Assembly (NCBI GenBank): GCA_964432945.1
Contig: CAYSPO010000061.1
Span: 1-5,504, forward strand
Source: CAYSPO01 sp964432945
GTDB taxonomy: Bacteria > Bacillota > Clostridia > Tissierellales > Peptoniphilaceae
Length of the DNA stretch: 5,504 bases
Direction of reading: 5' to 3'
Part shown: piece by piece, positions 1 to 5,480 of the stretch
How the letters are laid out: each line of letters starts with the position of its first letter
Numbering within the stretch: the first letter of the stretch is position 1
Made by a program: the position numbers and the translations under genes
The notes under the pieces: generated by a model
What the model saw: only the letters and a program-made list of their open reading frames with translations
What the model was told of the DNA's origin: nothing
Databases searched by the model: none

Positions 1-68
1 CCATCCAGTTCAATAGTTTTATCATAAAATTCTTCTCTTTGATCATATAAATTTCTCAGTGTTAACAT
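1..68 (-). CDS. asnS: N-terminus of probable asparaginyl-tRNA synthetase (partial)
   Basis: Only the first 22 codons are present; the gene runs off the left edge. The start is ATG at 68-66, with a GGAGG ribosome binding site at 79-75 and a 6-nt spacer. The visible residues begin MLTLRNLYDQREEFYDKTI and continue to a Leu-Asp-Gly. This resembles the start of bacterial AsnRS, where a short LxxLY..xEEYxxK segment leads into the first strand of the OB-fold anticodon-binding domain, usually followed by GW(V/I)R. AsnRS would charge tRNA-Asn with asparagine in the cytosol. The identity is supported independently by the upstream T-box leader, whose UGGC bulge fits a tRNA with discriminator G73, as tRNA-Asn has, and which has a plausible AAC specifier. 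Twenty-two residues cannot prove the family. Another aminoacyl-tRNA synthetase or an asparagine-related gene remains possible. Confidence 0.65.
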   Translation of the reverse strand, partial: MLTLRNLYDQREEFYDKTIELD

Positions 69-74
69 ATGGTT

Positions 75-79
75 CCTCC
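75..79 (-). promoter_or_regulatory. Ribosome binding site of the partial asnS
   Basis: On the minus strand GGAGG lies 6 nt before the ATG at 68, with a further AT-rich stretch before it. It sets the start of the partial gene. It lies only 8 nt after the U-tract of the leader terminator, the usual arrangement in T-box genes. Confidence 0.8.
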
Positions 80-87
80 ATTAGTAT

Positions 88-117
88 AAAAAAAATCTCT
101 CGTCTTATAGACGAAAG
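88..117 (-). terminator. Intrinsic terminator of the asnS T-box leader
   Basis: The minus strand reads CTTTCGTC (117-110), loop TATAA, GACGAGAG (104-97), giving 8 pairs with one G-U. One A and then eight T residues (95-88) follow. It stands between the T-box sequence and the ribosome binding site, so it should stop transcription when charged tRNA is bound. Confidence 0.85.
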
Positions 118-259
118 CTAGTAATGCCACCATAGGACTCTTAACGCTAGTCCATATACGCCAAGACTTTTCGTTCTTGGAGCTCATGAGTGTTCTTCAT
201 AAAAGTCCTTGCTCTTTACTTTTAACAAACAATTCCTAATACTACTGTCTCAATCATCG
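88..259 (-). ncRNA. T-box riboswitch leader, probably tRNA-Asn responsive
   Basis: The leader begins just after the promoter at 295-267 and ends in the terminator before asnS. At 133-118 the minus strand reads ATGGTGGCATTACTAG, a degenerate match to the T-box consensus AGGGTGGNACCGCG. It keeps the bulge UGG plus C (129-126), which pairs with the tRNA 3' end NCCA; C implies discriminator G73. UAUGG (134-130) can pair with CUAUA (110-106) as the antiterminator, using bases of the terminator hairpin. Stem I features are an AGTAGTA on the 5' side near 246-240 and GAA-G-AAC-A (198-191) on the 3' side, then TGAGC; AAC (194-192) is the best specifier codon. Other hairpins are AAAAGT/ACTTTT (223-218 with 206-201), CCAAGA/TCTTGG (180-175 with 166-161, stem III-like) and GGACT/AGTCC (153-149 with 139-135). 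Stem I is shorter than the classic form. The T-box call is fairly firm; the Asn specificity is inferred. Confidence 0.75.
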
Positions 260-266
260 CTTTTTT

Positions 267-295
267 ATTATATCTCAAAAGTAGTCATAAATCAA
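267..295 (-). promoter_or_regulatory. Sigma-A-type promoter of the asnS leader
   Basis: The minus strand has TTGATT (295-290), a 17-nt spacer, and a perfect TATAAT (272-267). The expected transcription start is near 260-259, which is exactly where the T-box leader structure begins. Confidence 0.75.
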
Positions 296-334
296 TAATT
301 TGCCCACTTTTAGCCTATTAGAGACGAGTGTAAG

Positions 335-374
335 AAAAAAAATAGGCAAAGAGCAGAAGCTCTATAACCTATTT
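335..374 (-). terminator. Rho-independent terminator after the P-II-like gene
   Basis: The minus strand has AAATAGG (374-368) pairing with CCTATTT (346-340). A nested helix AGAGC/GCTCT (363-359 with 354-350) closes a 4-nt loop. A run of eight T residues occupies 342-335. It lies 19 nt after the stop codon at 393 and separates the DUF1538/P-II-like unit from the asnS promoter. The opposite strand lacks a good T-tract, so the terminator appears one-directional. Confidence 0.9.
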
Positions 375-392
375 GTAAAATTACTTCATTAA

Positions 393-1043
393 TTATTCCA
401 CTATTCCCACAGTTCTATTGACATCCATAGCGAATATTATTCCATTTCCAGGTTTTTCAATGTCTATCTCTCTTGAAATACTTTCAATTACAACATCAAC
501 ATCTTCTGACTTAATTAGCATCAAAACTATATCTTTCTCAGGTTCTATAACCATACCAAAAACTTGCCCTTGAACAGATATTCCTGAGCCTCTAGCATGT
601 ATTATTGTAGCTCCCTTAGCCCCTGATTCTTGAGAGATATCTATTACTTCTTCTGCTTTGCCATTTTCAACTATGACAAAGACAGCCTCATATCCACTAC
701 CTACACCTGTCATACCGTCCTCCTTATCTGTAGCCTTCCAAGATGTTTTAAAAATATCTACGGAAAAAGCTATTCCTGTATTCTTTTTATCTAAAGAAAA
801 TTCTTCTTCAATTTCATCCATTATTTGTTTTTCTTTTTCTTTTTCAACAGCCATAATCAAGAACTCTTTTCTTTGATGGTGAAGTTCAAGAAAATGAAGA
901 ATTGAACTTTTTGCTGTACCTATTGCATTTACAATAGTCCCACCATCTACTAAGTTAAGATCTCTAAGATGATTAACAACTTTACTTGCCTTACCTTCAT
1001 CTACTATTACATGAACTGCTAAGTGTCCGCTTAAATTTCTCAT
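393..1043 (-). CDS. Tandem P-II-like domain protein, partner of the DUF1538 membrane protein
   Basis: A 216-residue soluble protein with two P-II-like (ferredoxin-fold) domains, about 6-98 and 118-213, joined by a linker around 101-117. The halves align: DGGTIVNAIGTA (33-44) with KGATIIHARGSG (143-154), and NTGIAFSVDIFKT (88-100) with GNGIIFAMDVNRT (199-211). These correspond to the end of strand 2/T-loop base and the C-terminal nucleotide-pocket strand of P-II proteins. The long T-loop with the modified Tyr of GlnB/GlnK is not evident, so classical uridylylation is unlikely. P-II proteins sense ATP/ADP and small metabolites and regulate transporters or enzymes by direct contact. The obvious target here is the preceding DUF1538 protein. 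I chose ATG at 1043 over TTG at 1046: GGGGAG (1056-1051) is then 7 nt away, and the start overlaps the upstream stop as TGATG, implying translational coupling. The ligand is unknown. There is no recognised gene symbol. Confidence 0.85.
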   Translation of the reverse strand: MRNLSGHLAVHVIVDEGKASKVVNHLRDLNLVDGGTIVNAIGTAKSSILHFLELHHQRKEFLIMAVEKEKEKQIMDEIEEEFSLDKKNTGIAFSVDIFKTSWKATDKEDGMTGVGSGYEAVFVIVENGKAEEVIDISQESGAKGATIIHARGSGISVQGQVFGMVIEPEKDIVLMLIKSEDVDVVIESISREIDIEKPGNGIIFAMDVNRTVGIVE

Positions 1044-2521
1044 CAAGCCACTCCCCTTTTATTTTCTTGTATAGTATATACAACTCCAAGAATTGTTACA
1101 CATAATATAGGCATCATTGCAATTGTTGCAAGAACACCAAAACCATCAAGTATTGGATCTGCAGTTGGTATTACTGAAGATGCTCCTTGAAGCATAGCCA
1201 CAAGAAAAGTTGCAGACATTGGTCCTGAGCCTACACCTCCTGAGTCAAAAGCAATACCTACAAAAATTGGTTTCACTATAAAATTCAATAAAACTGTGAT
1301 AAAAAAACAAGGACCAATTATCATCCAAAACCTTAAAGAAGGCACCATAACTCTAACCATTGAAATAGCTACTGCCAAGCCTACTCCTACTGATAAAGCG
1401 ACAAATATACTGGTCTTTTTGATAGATCCAGCAGTAACATCTTGTATTTGGTTTCCAAGAACATATACAGAAGGTTCTGCTAAAACAATAACTGCGCCTA
1501 AAATAAATCCAATCAAAGGTAAGGTCACGCTTGCACTAGATAAACTTGCTAGTTCCATTCCTAAGGCTGTTCCCATATCCATAAAACCTGATGTTACTCC
1601 TAATAAAAATCCAACTAAACCTATAAAAGTATAGATAAGTCCCACAATAATTCTTCTGATTTCTCTTTTTGATAGCTTAAAAGAAAAAAAGTTTAGCACA
1701 AAAAATATGACTACTATTGGTAATAGAGCTAAAAAAGATTCTAACATTGTAGGTAAAATTCCGTTTATCAAAGGTTCAAAAATTCCACCTTCTACAACAA
1801 ATTCAGCACTGGTAAATCCACCAACCTCTATATCAATAAAAAATGATATTAGTAAAATTGCTAAAATAGGTCCCATAGAGGCTGTTCCAACCATACCAAA
1901 CGAGTCTGCTTCCCCACTTTTTGAGCCTTTTAACTTAGAAGCACCCATAGCTATAGCTAGAAAAAACGGAGTTGTTATAGCTCCAGTAGAAGCACCTGAT
2001 GCATCAAAAGCCAAAGCTTGAAAAGACTCTGGTACTATTAATAGTAAGGACAAATATAAAAGATAGAAGAAGGCGAAAAACTTTTTCATAGGAATATCTT
2101 TTACAGTTCTTACCAAGCCAAGCCCAACTAATAAACCAACTCCTAAAGAGACAGCTATTATTATTGTTTGACTACTTATACTTCCTCCTGCTACATTTGA
2201 AATTTGATTAGCCAATATTATTACATCTGGTTCAGCAACTGTCATCGCAAAAGCAAATAACAATCCTGCAAGTAATACTTTTATTACTGAGCTCCTTCTT
2301 ACAATAAACTCGCCTATATGCTCACCAAACTGAGATATTGACATTTCAACTCCCAACAAAAAAATCCCAAGACCAATAATTACAACTATTGAACCTACAA
2401 CAAAACGCATTAACAATATAAAAGGTAGGTCGATTACAAATAATTCTAGGAGAAATACAATAATCATTATTGGGATTACCGACCTTGCAACCTCTTTAAA
2501 GGAGTCCAAAAATATTCTCAA
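1043..2521 (-). CDS. DUF1538 family polytopic membrane protein (two repeats), predicted transporter
   Basis: A very hydrophobic 492-residue integral membrane protein with an internal duplication, about 1-230 and 250-485, as in full-length DUF1538 proteins. Matching motifs are AEPDVIILANQI (96-107) with AEPSVYVLGNQI (348-359); FDASGASTG (172-180) with FDSGGVGSG (425-433); and DSFGMVGTASMGPIL (206-220) with DGFGVLATIAMMPIL (459-473). The conserved Glu97/Glu349 and Asp173/Asp426 inside hydrophobic stretches are candidates for ion or substrate coordination. I estimate 10-14 membrane segments; the repeats suggest pseudo-symmetry. The substrate is not known. The start is TTG at 2521: an in-frame stop lies 6 codons upstream, no ATG is available before residue 19, and the N-terminus (FKEVARSVIPI) is typical for the family. 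GGTGAT (2530-2525) serves as the Shine-Dalgarno. The gene begins 28 nt after rarA with no terminator between, and overlaps the P-II-like gene. Confidence 0.85.
   Translation of the reverse strand: MRIFLDSFKEVARSVIPIMIIVFLLELFVIDLPFILLMRFVVGSIVVIIGLGIFLLGVEMSISQFGEHIGEFIVRRSSVIKVLLAGLLFAFAMTVAEPDVIILANQISNVAGGSISSQTIIIAVSLGVGLLVGLGLVRTVKDIPMKKFFAFFYLLYLSLLLIVPESFQALAFDASGASTGAITTPFFLAIAMGASKLKGSKSGEADSFGMVGTASMGPILAILLISFFIDIEVGGFTSAEFVVEGGIFEPLINGILPTMLESFLALLPIVVIFFVLNFFSFKLSKREIRRIIVGLIYTFIGLVGFLLGVTSGFMDMGTALGMELASLSSASVTLPLIGFILGAVIVLAEPSVYVLGNQIQDVTAGSIKKTSIFVALSVGVGLAVAISMVRVMVPSLRFWMIIGPCFFITVLLNFIVKPIFVGIAFDSGGVGSGPMSATFLVAMLQGASSVIPTADPILDGFGVLATIAMMPILCVTILGVVYTIQENKRGVA
1051..1056 (-). 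promoter_or_regulatory. Ribosome binding site deciding the P-II-like start
   Basis: GGGGAG on the minus strand lies inside the end of the DUF1538 gene, 7 nt before ATG 1043 and 4 nt before the alternative TTG 1046. The spacing and start codon favour the ATG. Confidence 0.65.
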
Positions 2522-2524
2522 AAC

Positions 2525-2530
2525 ATCACC
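2525..2530 (-). promoter_or_regulatory. Ribosome binding site for the TTG start of the DUF1538 gene
   Basis: GGTGAT matches the distal part of the AGGAGGTGAT complement of the 16S rRNA tail. When aligned, it places TTG 2521 at a usual distance. The nearby ATG at 2526-2524 is out of frame and reads into a stop after two codons (ATG TTT TGA), so it cannot be the start. Confidence 0.55.
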
Positions 2531-2549
2531 ACTTTCTTATTTTTTTATT

Positions 2550-3845
2550 TTATTCTTTTATTCTTTTTTTATAATTTTCTAACAATATTTTTTCTTTGCC
2601 TGCATCTTTAGCTTTATAAAACTCAACATCTTCTAAACCTTCAGGTAAAGTACTTTGTCCTACATAACCACCGTAGTCATGAGGATTTTTATATCCTTTT
2701 ACTCCTAGTTTATCTGCACTAGAATAATGAGAATCTAGAATATGATTAGGGATTTGTCTAAAAGTATCTTCTCTAATATGGGATAAAGCTCTATCTATTG
2801 CCTTGTAAGAAGAGTCCGACTTTTCTGCTAAAGCTAGATATATTGTTGCTTCTGATAAAGGTATTCTCCCCTCTGGCATACCTATATTTTGAACTGCAAA
2901 AAAAGCGAAATTCGCTATCATCATAGCATTAGGATCAGCAAGTCCAATATCTTCTGATGCTGAAATAATTAATCTTCTCCCAATAAAAAGAGGATCCTCG
3001 CCTGCTTCTATCATTCTAGCTAAATAATAAAGTGCAGCATTAGGATCACTTGCTCTTATGCTCTTTATAAAAGCTGATATAGTATCATAATGGTCATTTC
3101 CATCTCTATCATACCGAGCAGTCCTTATAAGAACAGATTCTCGCATATCCTCTTCAGATATAGTACCATTCTCACTGGTTAAAGCTGCAATCTCCAAAGA
3201 ATTTAAAGCAACTCTTGCATCCCCATTTGAAGCTCTTATTAAATAATCTAAGGCTTTTTCACTTACACCTATATTTTTTTCTTTTAATAATTTATCTTCA
3301 TTTAATGCTCGAAGAAGTATTTTTTTTATATCTTCATATCCTAAAGATTTTAATTCGATAATTTGACAGCGAGATATAAGTGCCTTATTAACATTAATAT
3401 ATGGGTTTTCTGTTGTCGCACCAATTAATGTAATTAAACCATTTTCCACATGAGGTAAGAGTGCATCTTGCTGTACTTTATTAAACCTATGGATTTCATC
3501 AATAAAAAGTAAAGTCTTTTTATTATAAATTCCTAGGTTATCTTCAGCTATTTCCACTACTTTTTCTATATCCTTTTTACCAGATGATACAGCTGAAAGT
3601 TTCTCGAATTCGAAATTAACTTCTTTAGAAATAATATGGGCAAGGGTAGTTTTTCCTGTTCCTGGAGGGCCGTAAAAAATCATAGAATTAATTCTACCAC
3701 TTTCTATTAGTCGCCTTAGATGTTTTTTAGGTCCTAAAATATGTTCTTGACCAAAAAAATTATCTATAGATTTTGGCCTTAATCTATCTGCTAAAGGTGA
3801 ACTATTATTTAAATTTTTTTCTCTATTTAAGCTGAATAAATCCAT
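2550..3845 (-). CDS. rarA: Replication-associated recombination protein A (AAA+ ATPase, MgsA/Mgs1/WRNIP1 family)
   Basis: A 431-residue cytosolic AAA+ ATPase related to clamp loaders and RuvB. Family members act at stalled replication forks and interact with SSB. The domains run in order: an N-terminal segment with PLADRLRPK (17-25) and FGQEHILG (31-38); Walker A GPPGTGKT (59-66); Walker B LLFIDEIHRF (112-121, Asp116-Glu117); sensor 1 ATTEN (143-147); arginine finger in ISRC (Arg159); sensor 2 GDARVALN (208-215, Arg211). The C-terminal tetramerisation region has YDRDGNDHYDTISAFIKS (245-262) and a final NPHDYGGYVGQ (387-397). The length is normal (about 420-450). I chose ATG at 3845 because GGAGG (3855-3851) sits 5 nt away and the MDLF start is typical. 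An upstream TTG at 3869 would put the N-terminus inside the preceding terminator. All catalytic motifs are intact. Confidence 0.95.
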   Translation of the reverse strand: MDLFSLNREKNLNNSSPLADRLRPKSIDNFFGQEHILGPKKHLRRLIESGRINSMIFYGPPGTGKTTLAHIISKEVNFEFEKLSAVSSGKKDIEKVVEIAEDNLGIYNKKTLLFIDEIHRFNKVQQDALLPHVENGLITLIGATTENPYINVNKALISRCQIIELKSLGYEDIKKILLRALNEDKLLKEKNIGVSEKALDYLIRASNGDARVALNSLEIAALTSENGTISEEDMRESVLIRTARYDRDGNDHYDTISAFIKSIRASDPNAALYYLARMIEAGEDPLFIGRRLIISASEDIGLADPNAMMIANFAFFAVQNIGMPEGRIPLSEATIYLALAEKSDSSYKAIDRALSHIREDTFRQIPNHILDSHYSSADKLGVKGYKNPHDYGGYVGQSTLPEGLEDVEFYKAKDAGKEKILLENYKKRIKE

Positions 3846-3859
3846 TTTTCCCTCCCAAT

Positions 3860-3900
3860 AAAAAAACAAATGCTAGGCTTATATTAAGCATAGCATTTGT
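3860..3900 (-). terminator. Intrinsic terminator between nrdR and rarA
   Basis: A perfect 10-bp inverted repeat, ACAAATGCTA (3900-3891) with TAGCATTTGT (3875-3866) on the minus strand, encloses a further 5-bp helix GCTTA/TAAGC with a 3-nt loop and one mismatch. Seven T residues (3866-3860) follow. It begins 6 nt after the nrdR stop codon and ends 4 nt before the rarA ribosome binding site. This leaves no room for a promoter downstream of it. Confidence 0.85.
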
Positions 3901-3915
3901 GATATTTTATTTCAA
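3887..3915 (-). promoter_or_regulatory. Candidate rarA promoter overlapping the nrdR terminator
   Basis: The minus strand has TTGAAA (3915-3910, overlapping the last codons of nrdR), a 17-nt spacer, and TATGCT (3892-3887, 4 of 6 matches to TATAAT). Transcription would start near 3880, inside the hairpin's upper part, so the RNA would carry only the second arm and escape the terminator. In AT-rich DNA such matches occur by chance, so this is tentative. Confidence 0.35.
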
Positions 3916-4371
3916 TTTATTTGGATTTTCTAAGTTTTCAAGTTCGTGATAAAAGCCACTAACATCTTCAAACTCTCTATAAACAGAAGCATACCTTACA
4001 TATGCAACCTTATCAATGTCCTTTAGCTTTTCCATGACAAGTTCGCCAATGTAAATTGATTCTATTTCTTTATGGTTATCTTGTCTTAGAACATTCTCAA
4101 TCTCATTGGTAGCTTCTTCAATGACTTCTACTGAGACAGGTCTTTTTTCACAAGCTCTTAGCATACCTCTAAAAATTTTCTGTTTATCGAAGATTTCTCG
4201 AGTTTTGTCTTTTTTTATTACAACAAGAGTTGGTTGTTCATATCTTTCATATGTTGTAAATCTGTTTTCACAGTTTGGGCATAGTCTTCTACGCCTTATG
4301 GAAGTATCGTCTTCAGTAGGCCTAGAATCCACTACTTTTGTATCATCGAATTGGCAAAATGGACATTTCAT
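3907..4371 (-). CDS. nrdR: Transcriptional repressor NrdR
   Basis: A 154-residue protein with the normal NrdR length and architecture. It has an N-terminal zinc ribbon with CPFC (Cys3, Cys6) and CPNC (Cys31, Cys34), the basic stretch SIRRRR (24-29) and RFTTYER (37-43). An ATP-cone domain (about 49-139) follows, with VVIKKDKTREIFDKQKI and, near its end, DKVAYVRYASVYREF. NrdR binds ATP/dATP through the cone and represses ribonucleotide reductase operons at paired NrdR boxes, matching dNTP supply to demand. The start is ATG 4371. Its ribosome binding site is modest (AAAGG, ending at 4378, 6 nt away), so coupling to ftsZ translation is plausible. It lies 16 nt after the ftsZ stop with no terminator, so it is likely co-transcribed. 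No nrd structural gene is in the window; its targets are elsewhere. Confidence 0.97.
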   Translation of the reverse strand: MKCPFCQFDDTKVVDSRPTEDDTSIRRRRLCPNCENRFTTYERYEQPTLVVIKKDKTREIFDKQKIFRGMLRACEKRPVSVEVIEEATNEIENVLRQDNHKEIESIYIGELVMEKLKDIDKVAYVRYASVYREFEDVSGFYHELENLENPNKLK

Positions 4372-4387
4372 AATATACCTTTTCTAG

Positions 4388-5431
4388 TTAAAATTCTCTC
4401 TTTTTTAAGAAAGATGGTATTTCTATATCATTAGTAGAACTTTCATGCTTTCTATTTTCTTCATTTAAATTTACTGATGGTTTTCTTGGATCGAATCCAG
4501 TTGCTATAACAGTAACTTTTATATCTTCTTTTAAATCTGGATCAATTCCTGCACCAAATATAATATTTGCATCTTCATCGACAGCTTCTCTGATTAAATC
4601 TGCTGCTTCATTGATTTCGAATATTCCTAATTCATTTCCTGTTACGTTAATAAGAACTGATTTAGCTCCGTCAATGCTTGTTTCAAGTAAAGGACTTTGA
4701 ATAGCAGATTTAGCAGCATCTACTGCTCTATTTTCACCATTAGAAATTCCGATACCCATATGAGCAACACCTTGGTTAGCAAGAGTTGATTGAACGTCTG
4801 CAAAGTCTAAGTTTATTAAGTTAGGTACAGCTATAAGATCAGATATACCTTTAATTCCATTCATAAGTACTGTATCAGCCATTTCAAATGCTTCTACCAT
4901 AGTAGTTCTTTTTTCAGCTACTTGTAAAAGTCTATCGTTAGGGATAGTAATTAATGTATCAACTTTTTCCTTTAGAACTTCAACACCTTGCTCAGCTTGA
5001 ATTTGTCTTTTTTTGCCTTCAAATGAGAAAGGTTTAGTAACAACACCTACTGTTAATATGCCTAGCTCTTTTGCTACTTGTGCAACTATCGGCGCAGCTC
5101 CTGTTCCAGTTCCGCCTCCCATACCAGCTGTAACAAAAAGCATATCTGCTCCTTGTAAGGCAGCTGCTATTTCATCTTTACTTTCTTCTGCAGCCTTTGT
5201 ACCAACAGATGGATCTCCACCAGCTCCAAGACCTTTAGTAAGCTTTTCACCTATTTGAAGAGTAGAAACTTTTGCTGATTCAAGGATTTGTCTATCAGTA
5301 TTTACAGCAATAAATTCTACACCTTGTAGACCATTTTCAACCATTCTGTGTATAGCGTTGTTACCGCCACCACCAACTCCAACTACTTTTATTTTCGCTA
5401 ATCCGTCATTGTTTACTTCCATATCAAACAT
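4388..5431 (-). CDS. ftsZ: Cell division protein FtsZ
   Basis: The tubulin-like GTPase that polymerises into the Z-ring at the division site. Its 347 residues include the glycine-rich GVGGGGNNA (18-26), the tubulin signature GGGTGTG (105-111), the NDRLL region (165-169), and the T7 synergy loop NLDFADV (207-213) with Asn207, Asp209 and Asp212 that complete the active site of the adjoining subunit. The globular part ends near ATGFDPRK (310-317). A linker of only about 20 residues (318-336) then leads to the C-terminal peptide EIPSFLKKREF (337-347), the tether for FtsA/SepF-type partners. B. subtilis and E. coli FtsZ are about 382-383 residues, so the shortening is in the linker. The start is ATG 5431, with AGGAGG (5444-5439) 7 nt upstream. 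All catalytic motifs are intact. Confidence 0.98.
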   Translation of the reverse strand: MFDMEVNNDGLAKIKVVGVGGGGNNAIHRMVENGLQGVEFIAVNTDRQILESAKVSTLQIGEKLTKGLGAGGDPSVGTKAAEESKDEIAAALQGADMLFVTAGMGGGTGTGAAPIVAQVAKELGILTVGVVTKPFSFEGKKRQIQAEQGVEVLKEKVDTLITIPNDRLLQVAEKRTTMVEAFEMADTVLMNGIKGISDLIAVPNLINLDFADVQSTLANQGVAHMGIGISNGENRAVDAAKSAIQSPLLETSIDGAKSVLINVTGNELGIFEINEAADLIREAVDEDANIIFGAGIDPDLKEDIKVTVIATGFDPRKPSVNLNEENRKHESSTNDIEIPSFLKKREF

Positions 5432-5438
5432 TCTATTT

Positions 5439-5444
5439 CCTCCT
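5439..5444 (-). promoter_or_regulatory. Strong ribosome binding site of ftsZ
   Basis: AGGAGG on the minus strand lies 7 nt before ATG 5431. It fixes the start and excludes the internal Met at codon 4. Confidence 0.85.
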
Positions 5445-5471
5445 AAATAAGACTCTATTCTTTGTAATTAG

Positions 5472-5480
5472 ATTATAACA
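5472..5480 (-). promoter_or_regulatory. Extended -10 promoter of ftsZ
   Basis: The minus strand reads TGTTATAAT, a perfect TATAAT (5477-5472) preceded by the extended TGn element (5480-5478). At 17-18 nt upstream there is only TTTTAT/TTTTTA, a poor -35, as is common when a TGn is present. The predicted start is near 5465, giving a leader of about 34 nt. It suggests ftsZ can be transcribed independently of whatever lies beyond the right edge. Confidence 0.55.

Noticed and set aside
189..198. GAA (Glu) or CAC (His) as the T-box specifier
   Set aside because: CAC would require a C73 discriminator and a UGGG bulge, but the bulge is UGGC. GAA is compatible with G73 but is followed by C rather than the usual purine, and the downstream gene does not look like GltX.
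1296..1634. Open frame on the plus strand opposite the DUF1538 gene
   Set aside because: It is the complement of a membrane-protein coding stretch, with low-complexity Thr/Ile/Lys/Pro composition, no good ribosome binding site and no recognisable domain. The same applies to the plus-strand frames at 1707-2021, 658-876, 4106-4387 and 5013-5258.
2522..2549. Separate promoter or terminator between rarA and the DUF1538 gene
   Set aside because: The 28-nt A-rich gap has no hairpin, and no -35/-10 pair with acceptable spacing is visible in the end of rarA.
3846..3869. Eight-residue N-terminal extension of RarA from TTG 3869
   Set aside because: It would start inside the terminator arm. ATG 3845 has GGAGG 5 nt upstream and gives the usual MDLF N-terminus.
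3866..3900. The 10-bp inverted repeat as an operator or NrdR box
   Set aside because: The arms do not resemble the NrdR-box pattern (ACA...TATAT...TGT pairs), and the T-tract immediately after explains it as a terminator.
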